From NCBI GenBank assembly GCA_030460725.1, contig JAKECL010000007.1, positions 1 through 16,284 of the forward strand: DNA of 16,284 nt, written 5' to 3'. Positions 1 to 6,903 of this stretch are shown here, piece by piece (the first letter of the stretch is position 1; every line of letters starts with the position of its first letter). Source of the DNA: Propionibacterium sp. (lineage in GTDB: Bacteria > Actinomycetota > Actinomycetes > Actinomycetales > Actinomycetaceae). Under the pieces are notes generated by a model. That model made no database searches and was not told where the DNA came from. It saw nothing but the letters and a program-made list of their open reading frames with translations. A program made the position numbers and the translations under genes.

Positions 1-205
1 TCTGTCAGACTGGTGCGGTTGCCCCGCTCAGGCGGGGCCGATCCAGAAACTCTCTGGGCCGGGCGAAATGCCCTGGTTCTTTGGACAAGACAACGGTCCA
101 CCTCCCGGACAGTAGGGGGGAACCGCGGAACAGTGTGCCTCGCGCAAGCGACACGCCCGACTGCGGGGACCGGTGACGAAGCTGTACGAGAAGAGGTATG
201 ACGGC
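1..205 (+). promoter_or_regulatory. S10 operon leader region (5' untranslated)
   Basis: No gene is supported in these 205 bases before rpsJ. A perfect hairpin lies at 21-38 (7-bp stem GCCCCGC/GCGGGGC, loop TCAG); with no T-tract it could be the end of an upstream gene's transcript or part of the leader. Further on, TGGAC (82-86) can pair with GTCCA (96-100), while GTCC (96-99) can instead pair with GGAC (107-110), so two short stems are mutually exclusive. No convincing -10/-35 pair is visible, so the promoter may lie left of the window. In enterobacteria the S10 leader is the target of autogenous control by L4. Whether this leader does anything similar is inference only. Confidence 0.45.
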
Positions 206-514
206 ATGGCGGGACAGAAGATCCGCATCCGGCTCAAGTCCTATGACCACGAGGTCATCGACAGCTCCGCGCGCAGGATTGTGGAAACCGTGCAGCGCGC
301 GGGTGCCACGGTCGTGGGCCCGGTGCCGCTGCCGACCGAGAAGAACGTGTTCGTCGTCATTCGGTCGCCCCACAAGTACAAGGACAGCCGCGAGCACTTC
401 GAGATGCGCACACACAAGCGGCTCATCGACATCATCGACCCGACGCCCAAGGCAGTCGACTCGCTCATGCGTCTCGACCTTCCCGCGGACGTCAACATCG
501 AGATCAAGCTCTGA
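206..514 (+). CDS. rpsJ: 30S ribosomal protein S10
   Basis: S10 is a 102-residue component of the 30S head and also the antitermination factor NusE, partner of NusB. The conserved core is plain: KIRIRLKSYDHEVIDSSA near the start, the loop GPVPLPTEKN around residue 40, SPHKYKDSREHFE, then RTHKRLIDIIDPTPKAVDSL and a typical IEIKL ending. The ATG at 206 is chosen because it gives MAGQKIRIR, the usual actinobacterial start, with AGAGG at 192-196 spaced 9 nt away. An upstream in-frame GTG at 173 would add 11 unconserved residues that cover the ribosome-binding site. It is the first gene of the S10 operon, 11 nt before rplC. Confidence 0.97.
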   Translation: MAGQKIRIRLKSYDHEVIDSSARRIVETVQRAGATVVGPVPLPTEKNVFVVIRSPHKYKDSREHFEMRTHKRLIDIIDPTPKAVDSLMRLDLPADVNIEIKL

Positions 515-525
515 GGACATCTGCA

Positions 526-1194
526 ATGACAACTGACACCAAGCAGCAGGCGGCAGCGCCCGTGAAGGCGCTGCTCGGCCGCAAGCTCGGCATGACCCAG
601 GTGTGGGATGCCGATGGGCACCTCGTGCCGCTGACTGTCGTGCAGGTGGGCACCAACGTCGTGACGCAGGTGCGCACCGAGGACACCGACGGCTACTCCG
701 CCGTCCAGCTCGGCTTCGGAGAGATCGACGCCCGCAAGGTGACCAAGCCGCTGGCCGGTCACTTCGACAAGGCCGGGGTCACCCCCCGTCGCCACCTCAC
801 CGAGGTCCGTACCTCCTCGGCCGACGCCTTCGAGGCCGGCCAGGAACTGGACGCGAACCTCTTCGAGGCCGGCCAGAAGGTCGACGTCTCGGGCAACACC
901 AAGGGCAAGGGTTTCGCGGGCGTCATGAAGCGCCACGGTTTCTCCGGTGTCGGCGCCTCCCACGGCGCACACCGCAACCACCGCAAGCCCGGTTCCATCG
1001 GCGCCTGCGCCACCCCCGGCCGCATCTTCAAGGGCCATCGCATGGCCGGCCGGATGGGCAACGCCCGCCGTACCATCCAGAACCTGACGATCCAGGCCGT
1101 GGATTCCGAGAAGGGGCTGCTGCTCATCAGTGGCGCCATCCCCGGGCCCAAGAACGGCGTCGTCCTGGTTCGCTCCTCCGTGAAGGGTGCGTGA
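526..1194 (+). CDS. rplC: 50S ribosomal protein L3
   Basis: L3 is a 222-residue 23S rRNA-binding protein. Its long central loop reaches toward the peptidyl transferase centre, and it is one of the first proteins to assemble on the large subunit. The sequence shows LLGRKLGMTQVWD near residues 16-28. The L3 signature region lies at about 127-175, including GFAGVMKRHGFSG, SHGAHRNHRKPGSIG and the GRIFKGHRMAGRMG stretch. A GAGGA Shine-Dalgarno at 513-517, overlapping the rpsJ stop, sits 8 nt before the ATG. About 12 residues (TTDTKQQAAAPV) precede the usual KALLGRK start, a short extension also plausible in related actinobacteria. The rplD start follows 2 nt after its stop, consistent with co-translation. 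Confidence 0.97.
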   Translation: MTTDTKQQAAAPVKALLGRKLGMTQVWDADGHLVPLTVVQVGTNVVTQVRTEDTDGYSAVQLGFGEIDARKVTKPLAGHFDKAGVTPRRHLTEVRTSSADAFEAGQELDANLFEAGQKVDVSGNTKGKGFAGVMKRHGFSGVGASHGAHRNHRKPGSIGACATPGRIFKGHRMAGRMGNARRTIQNLTIQAVDSEKGLLLISGAIPGPKNGVVLVRSSVKGA

Positions 1195-1196
1195 TC

Positions 1197-1841
1197 ATGT
1201 CCGACGCTCGTACCGTTGACGTCCTGGACGTCGCAGGCAAGAAGGTCGGCTCCGTCGATCTTCCCGCCTCGGTCTTCGACGTTCCGGCGAACATCCCGCT
1301 GATGCACCAGGTCGTCGTGGCCCAGCTCGCTGCAGCCCGTCAGGGCACGCATGCGACGAAGACCCGCGCCATGGTCTCCGGCGGCGGCAAGAAGCCCTAC
1401 AAGCAGAAGGGCACCGGCAACGCCCGTCAGGGCTCCATCCGCGCGCCCCAGTACAACGGCGGCGGGATCGTCCACGGCCCCCAGCCCCGCGACTACTCCC
1501 AGCGCACGCCCAAGAAGATGAAGGTCGGTGCCCTGCGCTGTGCCCTCTCCGACCGGGCCCGCAACGGTCGCGTCCACGTGACCACCGCGCTGTTCGAGGG
1601 TGACAAGCCCTCCACCAAGACCGCCCTGACCGCGCTGCGCGCGCTGGTCGAGGACCGTCGTGCACTGGTGGTCCTGGAGCGCAGCGACGAGCTCACCGCT
1701 CTGAGCCTGCGCAACGCCCCCGAGGCGCATGTCCTGTGGGCCGACCAGCTCAACACCTACGACGTGCTGGACCACGATGACGTCGTGTTCACCGAGGGCT
1801 CCCTGGCGACCTTCCTCGGCACCAAGGAGGAGACCAAGTGA
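1197..1841 (+). CDS. rplD: 50S ribosomal protein L4
   Basis: L4 (214 residues) binds 23S rRNA domain I and lines the polypeptide exit tunnel with an extended loop. In some bacteria it represses its own operon by binding the S10 leader. The loop is clear at about residues 60-100: GGGKKPYKQKGTGNARQG followed by an APQYNGGGIVHGPQPRDY stretch. The start is the ATG at 1197 (MSDARTVDVLDVAGKK), with AAGGG at 1183-1187 placed 9 nt upstream. The reading frame stays open far upstream, but that part overlaps rplC and is a shadow. The stop TGA shares bases with the GTG start of rplW (GTGA), so translation of the two is probably coupled. Confidence 0.97.
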   Translation: MSDARTVDVLDVAGKKVGSVDLPASVFDVPANIPLMHQVVVAQLAAARQGTHATKTRAMVSGGGKKPYKQKGTGNARQGSIRAPQYNGGGIVHGPQPRDYSQRTPKKMKVGALRCALSDRARNGRVHVTTALFEGDKPSTKTALTALRALVEDRRALVVLERSDELTALSLRNAPEAHVLWADQLNTYDVLDHDDVVFTEGSLATFLGTKEETK

Positions 1842-2143
1842 GCACCATCGAGGCGGGCAAGAACCCCCGCGACATCATCCTCAAGCCCGTCGTCACCGAG
1901 AAGTCCTCAGTGCTGATGGACCAGGGCAAGTACACCTTCGAGGTGGACCCGCGGGCCACGAAGACAGAGATCAAGATCGCCGTGGAGAAGATCTTCGGCG
2001 TCAAGATCTCCAGCGTCGCGACCCAGAACCGCAAGGGCAAGGTCTACCGCACGCGTGACGGCATCGGCAAGCGCAAGGACGTCAAGCGTGCCATCGTCAC
2101 TGTCCGCGAAGGCACCATCGACATCTTCGGCGAGCAGGCCTGA
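1838..2143 (+). CDS. rplW: 50S ribosomal protein L23
   Basis: L23 (101 residues) sits at the tunnel exit, where it docks trigger factor and SRP. The family features are visible: NPRDIILKPVVTEKS near residues 9-23, KYTFEVDPRATKTEIKIAVE with the following IFGVKI segment, then a basic KGKVYRTRDGIGKRKDVKRA loop and a final beta strand ending in FGEQA. It starts with GTG at 1838, overlapping the rplD stop by 4 nt. A strong AAGGAGGAG (1824-1832) within the end of rplD places GGAGG 7 nt upstream, which supports GTG over any internal start. Length is normal for the family. Confidence 0.96.
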   Translation: MSTIEAGKNPRDIILKPVVTEKSSVLMDQGKYTFEVDPRATKTEIKIAVEKIFGVKISSVATQNRKGKVYRTRDGIGKRKDVKRAIVTVREGTIDIFGEQA

Positions 2144-2170
2144 GGCCCGCTGGAGAGGTAGAGGAACATC

Positions 2171-3007
2171 ATGGGAATCCGCAAGTACAAGCCAACGACC
2201 CCCGGTCGTCGTGGCGCCAGCGTGTCCGACTTCGTCGAGATCACGCGCTCCGAGCCCGAGAAGTCGCTGGTGCGCCCGCTCCACAAGACTGGTGGCCGCA
2301 ATGCCAACGGTCGTGTGACCTCGCGTCACCGCGGTGGCGGTCACAAGCGCGCCTACCGCGTCATCGACTTCCGTCGCCATGACAAGGACGGCGTGCCGGC
2401 CAAGGTCGCCCACATCGAGTACGACCCCAACCGCACCGCGCGCATTGCGCTGCTGCACTACGCCGACGGCGACAAGCGCTACATCCTGGCTCCGGCGAAG
2501 CTGAACCAGGGTGACCGCATCGAGGCCGGTGCCGCAGCCGACATCAAGCCCGGCAACAACCTGCCCCTGCGCAACATCCCCCTGGGCACCGTTGTCCACG
2601 CCGTGGAGCTGCAGCCCGGTGGCGGGGCGAAGATCGCTCGCTCGGCCGGCTCCTCCGTCCAGCTGGTCGCCAAGGAAGGGCGCTTCGCGCAGCTGCGCAT
2701 GCCCTCCGGGGAGATCCGCAACGTGGAGATCACCTGCCGTGCCACCATCGGCGAGGTCGGCAACTCCGACCACTCCAACATCAACTGGGGCAAGGCCGGT
2801 CGCATGCGGTGGAAGGGCAAGCGCCCCCACGTGCGCGGTGTCGTCATGAACCCGGTGGACCACCCGCACGGTGGTGGCGAGGGCAAGACGTCCGGTGGAC
2901 GTCACCCCGTCAGCCCGTGGGGTCAGCCTGAGGGCCGTACCCGTCGTCCGAACAAGGCCAGCGACAAGCTCATCGTGCGTCGTCGCCGGACCGGCAAGAA
3001 GCGCTGA
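2171..3007 (+). CDS. rplB: 50S ribosomal protein L2
   Basis: L2 (278 residues) is among the most conserved large-subunit proteins and is needed for subunit association and peptidyl transferase function. The OB-fold RNA-binding N-terminal half shows TSRHRGGGHKRAYRVIDFRR at about 50-69. The SH3-like C-terminal half ends in the diagnostic MNPVDHPHGGGEGK at 226-239, with the conserved histidine at 231 in the position linked to peptidyl transferase activity in E. coli L2. The C-terminus is strongly basic (RRRRTGKKR). A purine-rich GGAGAGG followed by GAGGA (2152-2165) precedes the ATG. Length matches the usual 275-280. Confidence 0.98.
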   Translation: MGIRKYKPTTPGRRGASVSDFVEITRSEPEKSLVRPLHKTGGRNANGRVTSRHRGGGHKRAYRVIDFRRHDKDGVPAKVAHIEYDPNRTARIALLHYADGDKRYILAPAKLNQGDRIEAGAAADIKPGNNLPLRNIPLGTVVHAVELQPGGGAKIARSAGSSVQLVAKEGRFAQLRMPSGEIRNVEITCRATIGEVGNSDHSNINWGKAGRMRWKGKRPHVRGVVMNPVDHPHGGGEGKTSGGRHPVSPWGQPEGRTRRPNKASDKLIVRRRRTGKKR

Positions 3008-3022
3008 TAGGGAGCTGGAAGA

Positions 3023-3304
3023 ATGCCGCGCAGTTTGAAGAAGGGCCCGTTCGTCGACGACCACCTGCTCAAGAAGGTCGACGCCGCCAACGATTCCGGC
3101 TCGAAGAACGTCATCAAGACCTGGTCACGTCGCTCGGTCATCACCCCGGACTTCCTGGGTCTGACCTTCGCCGTCCACGACGGCCGCAAGCACGTCCCCG
3201 TGTTCGTCACGGAGGCCATGGTGGGCCACAAGCTCGGAGAGTTCGCCCCCACGCGAACCTTCCGCAGCCACGACAAGGACGACCGCAAGGGACGTCGGCG
3301 CTGA
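3023..3304 (+). CDS. rpsS: 30S ribosomal protein S19
   Basis: S19 (93 residues) forms a complex with S13 in the head of the 30S subunit, near the A site. The start MPRSLKKGPFVDDHLLKKV and the stretch TWSRRSVITPDFLGLTFAVHDG are characteristic, as is the signature MVGHKLGEFAPTRTFRSH near residues 69-86. The ATG at 3023 has a GGAG at 3011-3014, 8 nt upstream. The gene follows rplB by 15 nt and precedes rplV by 30 nt. Length and composition are ordinary. Confidence 0.97.
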   Translation: MPRSLKKGPFVDDHLLKKVDAANDSGSKNVIKTWSRRSVITPDFLGLTFAVHDGRKHVPVFVTEAMVGHKLGEFAPTRTFRSHDKDDRKGRRR

Positions 3305-3334
3305 GCCGGCCCTGAGGAAGAAGAGGCAGATTTC

Positions 3335-3706
3335 ATGGAAGCCAAGGCGCAGGCGCGTTATGTTCGCGTCACGCCCCAGAAGGCTCGCCGTGTCGTGAAC
3401 GAGGTTCGCGACAAGGCCGCCCTGGAGGCCGCCGACATTCTGCGGTTCGCCCCGCAGGCCGTTGCTACCGATGTCCGTAAGGTGCTGCTCAGCGCCATGG
3501 CCAACTCCAAGGTCAAGGCTGAGCTCGCCGGGGAGACCTTCAACGAGGCCGACCTCCGCGTGCTGGAGGCCTACGTCGACGAGGGCCCGACGATGAAGCG
3601 TTTCCGTCCCCGCGCCCAGGGGCGCGCCGGCCGGATCCTCAAGCGCTCCAGCCACATCACGATCGTGGTGGGCACCAAGGACGACAAGCTGAAGGGAGAC
3701 CTGTAA
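3335..3706 (+). CDS. rplV: 50S ribosomal protein L22
   Basis: L22 (123 residues) binds 23S rRNA; its beta-hairpin lines the exit tunnel and is a known site of macrolide resistance mutations. Visible marks are ARYVRVTPQKARRVVNEVR near the start, the ANSKVKAELAGE helix region, and the hairpin KRFRPRAQGRAGRILKRSSH at about 88-107. AGAGG at 3322-3326 lies 8 nt before the ATG. The stop overlaps the start of rpsC by one base (TAATG), a coupling arrangement. The hairpin has no obvious deletion or insertion, so nothing here suggests a tunnel-mutant form. Confidence 0.97.
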   Translation: MEAKAQARYVRVTPQKARRVVNEVRDKAALEAADILRFAPQAVATDVRKVLLSAMANSKVKAELAGETFNEADLRVLEAYVDEGPTMKRFRPRAQGRAGRILKRSSHITIVVGTKDDKLKGDL

Positions 3707-4512
3707 TGGGACAGAAGGTCAACCCCACCGGGTTCCGTCTGGGCATCACCACCGATCACCGGTCCCACTGGTTCTCCGACTCCACGACGAAGGGTCAGCG
3801 CTACGCCGACTACGTGGCCGAGGACGTGGCGATCCGCAAGACGCTCTCCGAGAGCCTCGAGCGCGCCGGCATCTCCAAGGTCGACATCGAGCGCACCCGC
3901 GACCGGGTTCGCGTTGACCTGCACACCGCCCGCCCCGGCATCGTCATCGGGCGTCGCGGGGCCGAGGCGGACCGCCTCCGCCAGAGCCTGGAGAAGCTCA
4001 CGGGCAAGCAGGTTCAGCTGAACATCCTCGAGGTCAAGAACCCCGACATGGATGCCCAGCTGGTTGCCCAGGGCATCGCCGAGCAGCTCGCTGCGCGCGT
4101 CTCCTTCCGTCGCGCCATGCGCAAGGGCATCCAGTCCGCCCAGCGCGCCGGTGCCAAGGGCATCCGCGTGCAGGTGGCCGGTCGCCTGGGTGGCGCCGAG
4201 ATGAGCCGCTCGGAGTTCTACCGCGAGGGCCGCGTGCCCCTGCACACCCTGCGCGCCAACATCGACTACGGCCTCCACGAGGCCCGCACCACCTTCGGGC
4301 GCATCGGCGTCAAGGTGTGGATCTACAAGGGTGACATCACCGAGCGCGAGTACGCCCGCCAGCAGGCGGAGCAGCAGACTCGCGGAGCGGGACGTCGCGG
4401 CGAACGCCGCGGTGGACCCCGTCGCGGTGGACGTCCCCAGGACAACGCCCAGCCGCAGCAGCAGGCCCCCGAGGCCCAGCCCGCGGCTGCTGAGACCGGA
4501 TCGGAGGCCTGA
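3706..4512 (+). CDS. rpsC: 30S ribosomal protein S3
   Basis: S3 (268 residues) is at the mRNA entry channel of the 30S subunit, where it helps unwind mRNA. The type II KH domain contains the GxxG loop IGRRGAE at 81-87, followed by LNILEVKNPDMDAQLVAQ. The basic FRRAMRKGIQSAQ segment at about 134-146 matches the region tied to helicase function in E. coli. The C-terminal S3 domain has GAEMSRSEFYREGRVPLHTL at 163-182 and GVKVWIYKG. Beyond residue 216 comes a low-complexity tail: an Arg/Gly-rich stretch (GAGRRGERRGGPRRGGRP) and then a Gln/Pro/Ala stretch. Such tails occur in actinobacterial S3 and are probably disordered. AGGGAG at 3693-3698 is 7 nt upstream. Confidence 0.97.
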   Translation: MGQKVNPTGFRLGITTDHRSHWFSDSTTKGQRYADYVAEDVAIRKTLSESLERAGISKVDIERTRDRVRVDLHTARPGIVIGRRGAEADRLRQSLEKLTGKQVQLNILEVKNPDMDAQLVAQGIAEQLAARVSFRRAMRKGIQSAQRAGAKGIRVQVAGRLGGAEMSRSEFYREGRVPLHTLRANIDYGLHEARTTFGRIGVKVWIYKGDITEREYARQQAEQQTRGAGRRGERRGGPRRGGRPQDNAQPQQQAPEAQPAAAETGSEA

Positions 4513-4517
4513 GCCCG

Positions 4518-4937
4518 ATGCTCGTTCCCCGTCGGACCAAGTACCGCAAGCAGCACCGTCCGCACCGTACCGGTGCGGCCTCGGGTGGAACCGAACTGGC
4601 TTTCGGTGACTACGGGATCCAGGCCCTGGAGGGCGCCTACGTCACCAACCGCCAGATCGAGGCGGCCCGTATCGCCATGACCCGTCACGTCAAGCGTGGT
4701 GGCAAGGTGTGGATCAACATCTTCCCCGACCGCCCGCTGACCAAGAAGCCCGCCGAAACCCGTATGGGTTCCGGAAAGGGCGCCGTGGAGTGGTGGGTCG
4801 CCCCCGTCAAGCCCGGACGCATCATGTTCGAGCTGGGTGGCGTCACCGAGCCGCTGGCCCGCGAGGCCATGCGCCGCGCCCAGCACAAGCTTCCGATGAA
4901 GACCCGTTTCGTGGTCCGAGAGGGTGGTGACATCTGA
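4518..4937 (+). CDS. rplP: 50S ribosomal protein L16
   Basis: L16 (139 residues) assembles late on the 50S subunit and helps position aminoacyl-tRNA in the A site. The start MLVPRRTKYRKQHR is classic. The signature segments FPDRPLTKKPAETRMGSGKG (about 69-88) and VEWWVAPVKPGRIMFELGGV follow. The arginine in TRMGSGKG corresponds to the position hydroxylated in E. coli L16, but modification here is unknown. GGAGG at 4503-4507 is 10 nt upstream and overlaps the end of rpsC. The stop shares its A with the ATG of rpmC (TGATG). Confidence 0.97.
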   Translation: MLVPRRTKYRKQHRPHRTGAASGGTELAFGDYGIQALEGAYVTNRQIEAARIAMTRHVKRGGKVWINIFPDRPLTKKPAETRMGSGKGAVEWWVAPVKPGRIMFELGGVTEPLAREAMRRAQHKLPMKTRFVVREGGDI

Positions 4938-5170
4938 TGGCAGACAAGGGTCTCACCACCGCCGACCTCGACGCCATGGACGACGCCCAGCTGTCCAAGG
5001 AGCTCGAGAAGGCGAAGGCCGAGCTGTTCAACCTTCGCTTCTCCCAGGCTGTCGGCTCGCTGGAGGACCACGGTCGCATGAAGACCGTGCGTCGTGACAT
5101 CGCCCGGATCTACACCATCGCGCGCGAGCGGGAGCTTGGCTTCCGCACCGCCCCGAGCACCGAGGAGTGA
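4937..5170 (+). CDS. rpmC: 50S ribosomal protein L29
   Basis: L29 (77 residues) is a small two-helix protein near the tunnel exit, next to L23. The family core is ELEKAKAELFNLRFSQAVGS followed by LEDHGRMKTVRRDIARIYTI, ending in RERELG. It has a short acidic extension at both ends (MADKGLTTADLDAMDDAQ at the front, FRTAPSTEE at the back), common in actinobacteria. The ATG overlaps the rplP stop by one base; a purine-rich AGAGGGTGG lies just upstream. Its own stop region carries the Shine-Dalgarno of rpsQ. Confidence 0.96.
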   Translation: MADKGLTTADLDAMDDAQLSKELEKAKAELFNLRFSQAVGSLEDHGRMKTVRRDIARIYTIARERELGFRTAPSTEE

Positions 5171-5175
5171 GTCGA

Positions 5176-5451
5176 GTGTCCGAGAGCACCGACCAGGTCG
5201 TGCGCAACGACCGCAAGGTCCGTCGCGGGTACGTCACCAGCGACAAGATGGACAAGACCGTCGTCGTCGAGATCGAGGACCGTGTCAAGCACGCCCTCTA
5301 CGGCAAGGTCATGCGCAAGAGCAAGAAGGTCAAGGTGCACGACGAGGCCAACGAGTGCCACGTCGGGGACCTGGTCCTCATCATGGAGACCCGACCGCTG
5401 TCCGCCACGAAGCGCTGGCGGGTCGTGGAGATCCTCGAAAAGGCGAAGTGA
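5176..5451 (+). CDS. rpsQ: 30S ribosomal protein S17
   Basis: S17 (91 residues) is an OB-fold protein that binds 16S rRNA early in 30S assembly. Recognisable parts are RKVRRGYVTSDKMDKTVVVE, then KHALYGKVMRKSKKVKVHDE and the S17 signature GDLVLIMETRPLSATKRWRV. Two in-frame GTG codons compete. The one at 5167 overlaps the rpmC stop but has AGGAG (5163-5167) running into it. The one at 5176 has that AGGAG exactly 8 nt upstream and gives the usual MSESTDQ-type start, so I chose 5176. It is the last gene of the S10 operon; a 97-nt gap follows. Confidence 0.93.
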   Translation: MSESTDQVVRNDRKVRRGYVTSDKMDKTVVVEIEDRVKHALYGKVMRKSKKVKVHDEANECHVGDLVLIMETRPLSATKRWRVVEILEKAK

Positions 5452-5548
5452 CCTTCGCCCCTCAGACCATCATCCGTTCGGCAAGGCTTGGCAGGTGGGT
5501 GCACATCCACCTCGCTGAGAACCGGCTCGACGACAGGAGTCACACAAA
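5452..5548 (+). promoter_or_regulatory. S10–spc intergenic region with hairpin
   Basis: This 97-nt gap separates rpsQ from rplN and holds no gene. It contains an inverted repeat AGGTGG (5493-5498) / CCACCT (5507-5512), extendable by a G·T pair to a 7-bp stem with a 6-nt loop. There is no T-tract, and I see no convincing -10/-35 pair, so read-through from the S10 operon is likely. The hairpin could be an attenuator, an RNA-stability element or neutral. AGGAG at 5535-5539 serves rplN. Confidence 0.4.
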
Positions 5549-5917
5549 ATGATCCAGCAGGAGTCGCGACTTAAGGTCGCCGACAACACAGGTGCCAAGG
5601 AGATCCTGACCATCCGTGTCCTCGGCGGCTCGGGTCGGCGCTACGCGGGAATCGGCGACACGATCGTCGCGACCGTGAAGGACGCCATCCCCGGCGGCAA
5701 CGTCAAGAAGGGTGAGGTCGTCAAGGCGGTCATCGTGCGTACGCGCAAGGAGACCCGCCGTCCCGACGGTTCCTACATCCGTTTCGACGAGAACGCGGCA
5801 GTCATCCTCAAGAGCGATGGCGAGCCCCGTGGAACACGCATCTTCGGCCCCGTGGGCCGCGAGCTGCGCGACAAGAAGTTCATGCGAATCGTCTCTCTCG
5901 CTCCGGAGGTGATCTGA
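5549..5917 (+). CDS. rplN: 50S ribosomal protein L14
   Basis: L14 (122 residues) lies on the subunit interface, contacts 16S rRNA through an intersubunit bridge and is where the silencing factor RsfS binds in other bacteria. The start MIQQESRLKVADNTGAKE is essentially invariant in bacteria. The family signature is at about 60-86 (VVKAVIVRTRKETRRPDGSY), followed by IRFDENAAVILKSDGEPRGT and IFGPVGRELRDKKFMRIVSL. AGGAG at 5535-5539 is 9 nt before the ATG. It opens the spc operon, and its stop overlaps the rplX start (TGATG). Length is exactly the family standard. Confidence 0.98.
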   Translation: MIQQESRLKVADNTGAKEILTIRVLGGSGRRYAGIGDTIVATVKDAIPGGNVKKGEVVKAVIVRTRKETRRPDGSYIRFDENAAVILKSDGEPRGTRIFGPVGRELRDKKFMRIVSLAPEVI

Positions 5918-6351
5918 TGGCAGCGAAGATCCGCAAGGGTGACCTGGTTGAGGTCGTCCGTGGACGCTCATCGGACGACAAGGTCCTGGCAGTGCGCAAC
6001 GCGCGACGCCAGGAGGAGGGGCTCGAGCCCCTCAAGCCCGGCGACAAGGGCAAGCAGGGTCGCGTCATCAAGGTCTTCCCCGCAGAGGAGAAGGTCCTGG
6101 TCGAAGGCGTCAACCTGAAGACCCGTCACGTCCGCCAGGGCCAGACCCAGGGTTCCAGCGGCGGCATCGAGACCATCGAGGCCCCGATCTCGCTGTCGAA
6201 GGTCGCCCTGGTCGACCCCGACACCAAGCAGCGCGTGCGCGTCGGTTTCCGCGAGGACACCGTCGAGCGCGACGGCCGCACCCGCACCGTCCGGGTCCGC
6301 GTGACCCGCGGGGGAGCAGCGCGCGGTATCGAGCAGGGCAAGGAGATCTGA
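5917..6351 (+). CDS. rplX: 50S ribosomal protein L24 with expanded KOW loop
   Basis: L24 (144 residues) starts 50S assembly and sits near the tunnel exit. The KOW domain begins KIRKGDLVEVVRGR and resumes GKQGRVIKVFPAEEKVLVEG, but about 26 residues (18-43, including LAVRNARRQEEGLEPLKP) are inserted between these halves. The usual form has only a few residues there. The rest is typical: TRHVRQGQTQGSSGGIETIE, APISLSKVALVDP and VRVGFR, plus an Arg/Thr-rich C-terminal end. The insert is in frame, charged and has normal codon use, so it is a real loop expansion and not a frameshift. Modest insertions at this site occur in other actinobacteria. The Shine-Dalgarno GGAGGTGATC (5905-5914) is unusually long and matches the 16S tail well. 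Confidence 0.95.
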   Translation: MAAKIRKGDLVEVVRGRSSDDKVLAVRNARRQEEGLEPLKPGDKGKQGRVIKVFPAEEKVLVEGVNLKTRHVRQGQTQGSSGGIETIEAPISLSKVALVDPDTKQRVRVGFREDTVERDGRTRTVRVRVTRGGAARGIEQGKEI

Positions 6352-6353
6352 GC

Positions 6354-6899
6354 ATGGCCCCGCGTCTCAAGGAGAAGTACCAGTCCGAGGTCCGACAGGC
6401 CCTGCGCGACGAGTTCAAGCACGGCAACGTCATGGAGGTCGGCGGTCTGGTCAAGATCGTCGTCAACATGGGTGTCGGCGAGGCCGCGCGCGACCACAAG
6501 GCGCTGGAGGGTGCCCTCCACGACCTCACGCTGATCACCGGCCAGAAGCCGGTGACCACGAAGGCCAAGAAGTCCATCGCACAGTTCAAGCTGCGTGAGG
6601 GCCAGGCCATCGGCGCCCACGTCACCCTGCGTGGCGACCGCATGTGGGAGTTCCTCGACAGGCTGCTCTCCACCGCGCTCCCGCGTATCCGCGACTTCCG
6701 TGGGCTCTCACCGAAGCAGTTCGACGGCAACGGGAACTACACCTTCGGCCTCACCGAGCAGTCCATGTTCCACGAGATCGACCAGGACTCCATCGACCGC
6801 GTACGCGGCATGGACATCACGGTCGTCACCTCGGCCACCACGGACGCAGAGGGCCGCGCCCTGCTGCGCCACCTCGGCTTCCCCTTCAAGGAGGACTGA
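6354..6899 (+). CDS. rplE: 50S ribosomal protein L5
   Basis: L5 (181 residues) belongs to the central protuberance, binds 5S rRNA with L18 and touches P-site tRNA. Diagnostic segments are PRLKEKYQSEVRQALRDEF at the start, KIVVNMGVGEA around residue 40, LTLITGQKPVTTKAKKSIAQ at about 60-79, then KLREGQAIGAHVTLRG and LPRIRDFRGLSPKQFDGNGN. The end GRALLRHLGFPFKED is typical of actinobacteria. AGGAG at 6341-6345 is 8 nt upstream of the ATG. The gene follows rplX with a 2-nt gap. Confidence 0.97.
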   Translation: MAPRLKEKYQSEVRQALRDEFKHGNVMEVGGLVKIVVNMGVGEAARDHKALEGALHDLTLITGQKPVTTKAKKSIAQFKLREGQAIGAHVTLRGDRMWEFLDRLLSTALPRIRDFRGLSPKQFDGNGNYTFGLTEQSMFHEIDQDSIDRVRGMDITVVTSATTDAEGRALLRHLGFPFKED

Positions 6900-6903
6900 C
6901 CAC

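Noticed and set aside
1..205. Small plus-strand ORF at 13-201 before rpsJ
   Set aside because: No ribosome-binding site and no motif; it lies in the leader with out-of-frame relation to rpsJ.
1907..3064. 385-codon minus-strand open frame opposite rplW-rplB
   Set aside because: Shadow of conserved L23 and L2 genes, with repetitive Val/Ala/Asp/Leu/Gly composition and no family resemblance.
5167..5175. Longer S17 starting at GTG 5167
   Set aside because: The AGGAG runs into this codon, leaving no spacing; GTG 5176 has correct 8-nt spacing.
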